From assembly GCF_019924045.1 (NCBI RefSeq), contig NZ_JAHXBN010000038.1, positions 1 through 51,971 on the forward strand: 51,971 bases of DNA. The letters run 5' to 3'. Of this stretch, positions 51,815 to 51,971 are shown piece after piece. The translations under genes and the position numbers were made by a program. Source of the DNA: Dyadobacter fermentans. GTDB taxonomy: Bacteria; Bacteroidota; Bacteroidia; Cytophagales; Spirosomataceae. Position 1 is the stretch's first letter; every line of letters starts with the position of its first letter. The notes under the pieces are model-generated. The model worked only from the letters and a program-made list of their open reading frames with translations. It made no database searches and was not told the origin of the DNA.

Positions 51815-51971
51815 TTTGGTTGCAATAAAAGTTGCAATACTTGGGATCAGTCCGAAAACTTGGGGGCGGTGAAAAAAGTATTTGTTTTGCAATGAATCAA
51901 CATTGAATGCATTGCAAGAGTCCTATTTAGCCCTAGTCCGCTTCCTGTTACCTGAGGGTATCCTCGAATAT
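51815..51971 (+). mobile_element. Probable start of an ISAon1-like insertion sequence next to tRNA-Asn (partial)
   Basis: After the tRNA terminator, a direct repeat GTTGCAATA occurs at 51819-51827 and 51831-51839, and TTGCAA recurs further on. From 51873 an open frame runs to the window edge and encodes a peptide like the N-terminus of ISAon1-type transposases. Terminal repeats cannot be verified because the element leaves the window. A tRNA-linked integration site is also possible. Confidence 0.4.
51903..51971 (+). CDS. ISAon1-family-like transposase, N-terminal fragment (runs off the window)
   Basis: From TTG 51903 (or TTG 51882) the frame reads LNALQESYLALVRFLLPEGI and continues LEY to the last base. 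The pattern ALxRFLLPEGxLEY is what I recall at the N-terminus of ISAon1-family transposase proteins in Bacteroidota. Only 23 codons are available, so the call is tentative. No catalytic residues are in view. Confidence 0.45.
   Translation, partial: MNALQESYLALVRFLLPEGILEY

Noticed and set aside
51779..51839. Short repeats after tRNA-Asn considered as a CRISPR-like array
   Set aside because: There are only two 9-base copies 12 bases apart, with no regular spacers and no cas genes anywhere in the window.

Overview
The window reads as chromosomal DNA of a Bacteroidota bacterium. The gene content fits a Cytophagales or Spirosomaceae member such as Dyadobacter; that rank is inferred from family types and was not checked against a database. 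Support comes from candidate TAnnTTTG -7 promoter boxes, a SusC-style TonB receptor with an N-terminal carboxypeptidase-regulatory domain, BlaR1-like peptidases carrying TonB C-terminal domains, and lineage-restricted families (DUF6934, DUF6787, DUF4136, YpdA). Coding density is high and genes are grouped in short operons, many closed by clear hairpin terminators. Both ends look like insertion sequences: the last codons and terminal repeat of an IS3-like element on the left, and a tRNA-Asn followed by the start of a probable ISAon1-like transposase on the right.

Layout. 1-5.9 kb: IS end, TraB/GumN-like secreted protein, DUF6934 plus a small partner, a solitary nuoN, secreted proteins and an alkaline-phosphatase-fold enzyme. 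5.4-8.7 kb: ffh, a small MscS channel, DUF6787. 8.8-15.7 kb (minus strand): a probable copper-handling island encoding an MbnP-like lipoprotein, its MauG/MbnH-like di-haem partner, a TonB-dependent receptor, a PepSY membrane protein, and two copies of an uncharacterised small membrane protein with a C-x8-HC-x3-C motif. 15.8-18.5 kb: a probably frameshifted outer-membrane protein, a Uma2 nuclease-fold protein and ExbB/ExbD. 18.5-24.2 kb: a Gfo/Idh/MocA oxidoreductase, a BlaI repressor with two tandem BlaR1-type metallopeptidases, and a second Uma2. 24.4-36.1 kb: housekeeping genes (pyk, priA, pabB/pabC, ypdA-type reductase, dnaG, terC-type) with small envelope genes.

36.4-45.3 kb is a tightly overlapping polysaccharide operon: a Wzc-type tyrosine kinase, then NeuB, NeuC and NeuA for a CMP-activated nonulosonic (sialic-type) acid, two glycosyltransferase-like proteins and a Wzy-type polymerase. 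No flippase or outer-membrane exporter is present. UDP-galactopyranose mutase lies just upstream behind its own terminator. 46.6-51.8 kb holds an OmpA-family protein, tgt (without the usual zinc cysteines), a GT2 glycosyltransferase overlapping rsmG, a small PH-like protein and tRNA-Asn.

The most interesting part is the copper island. The pairing of MbnP and MbnH is known from methanobactin-type loci, where the di-haem enzyme oxidises a tryptophan of MbnP to kynurenine for copper binding. Here the pair sits with a TonB receptor, a PepSY protein and the paired HCxxxC proteins, with no methanobactin synthesis genes in view. A second lead is a promoter/terminator pair on the plus strand between terC and the polysaccharide operon, which could bound an unannotated small RNA.
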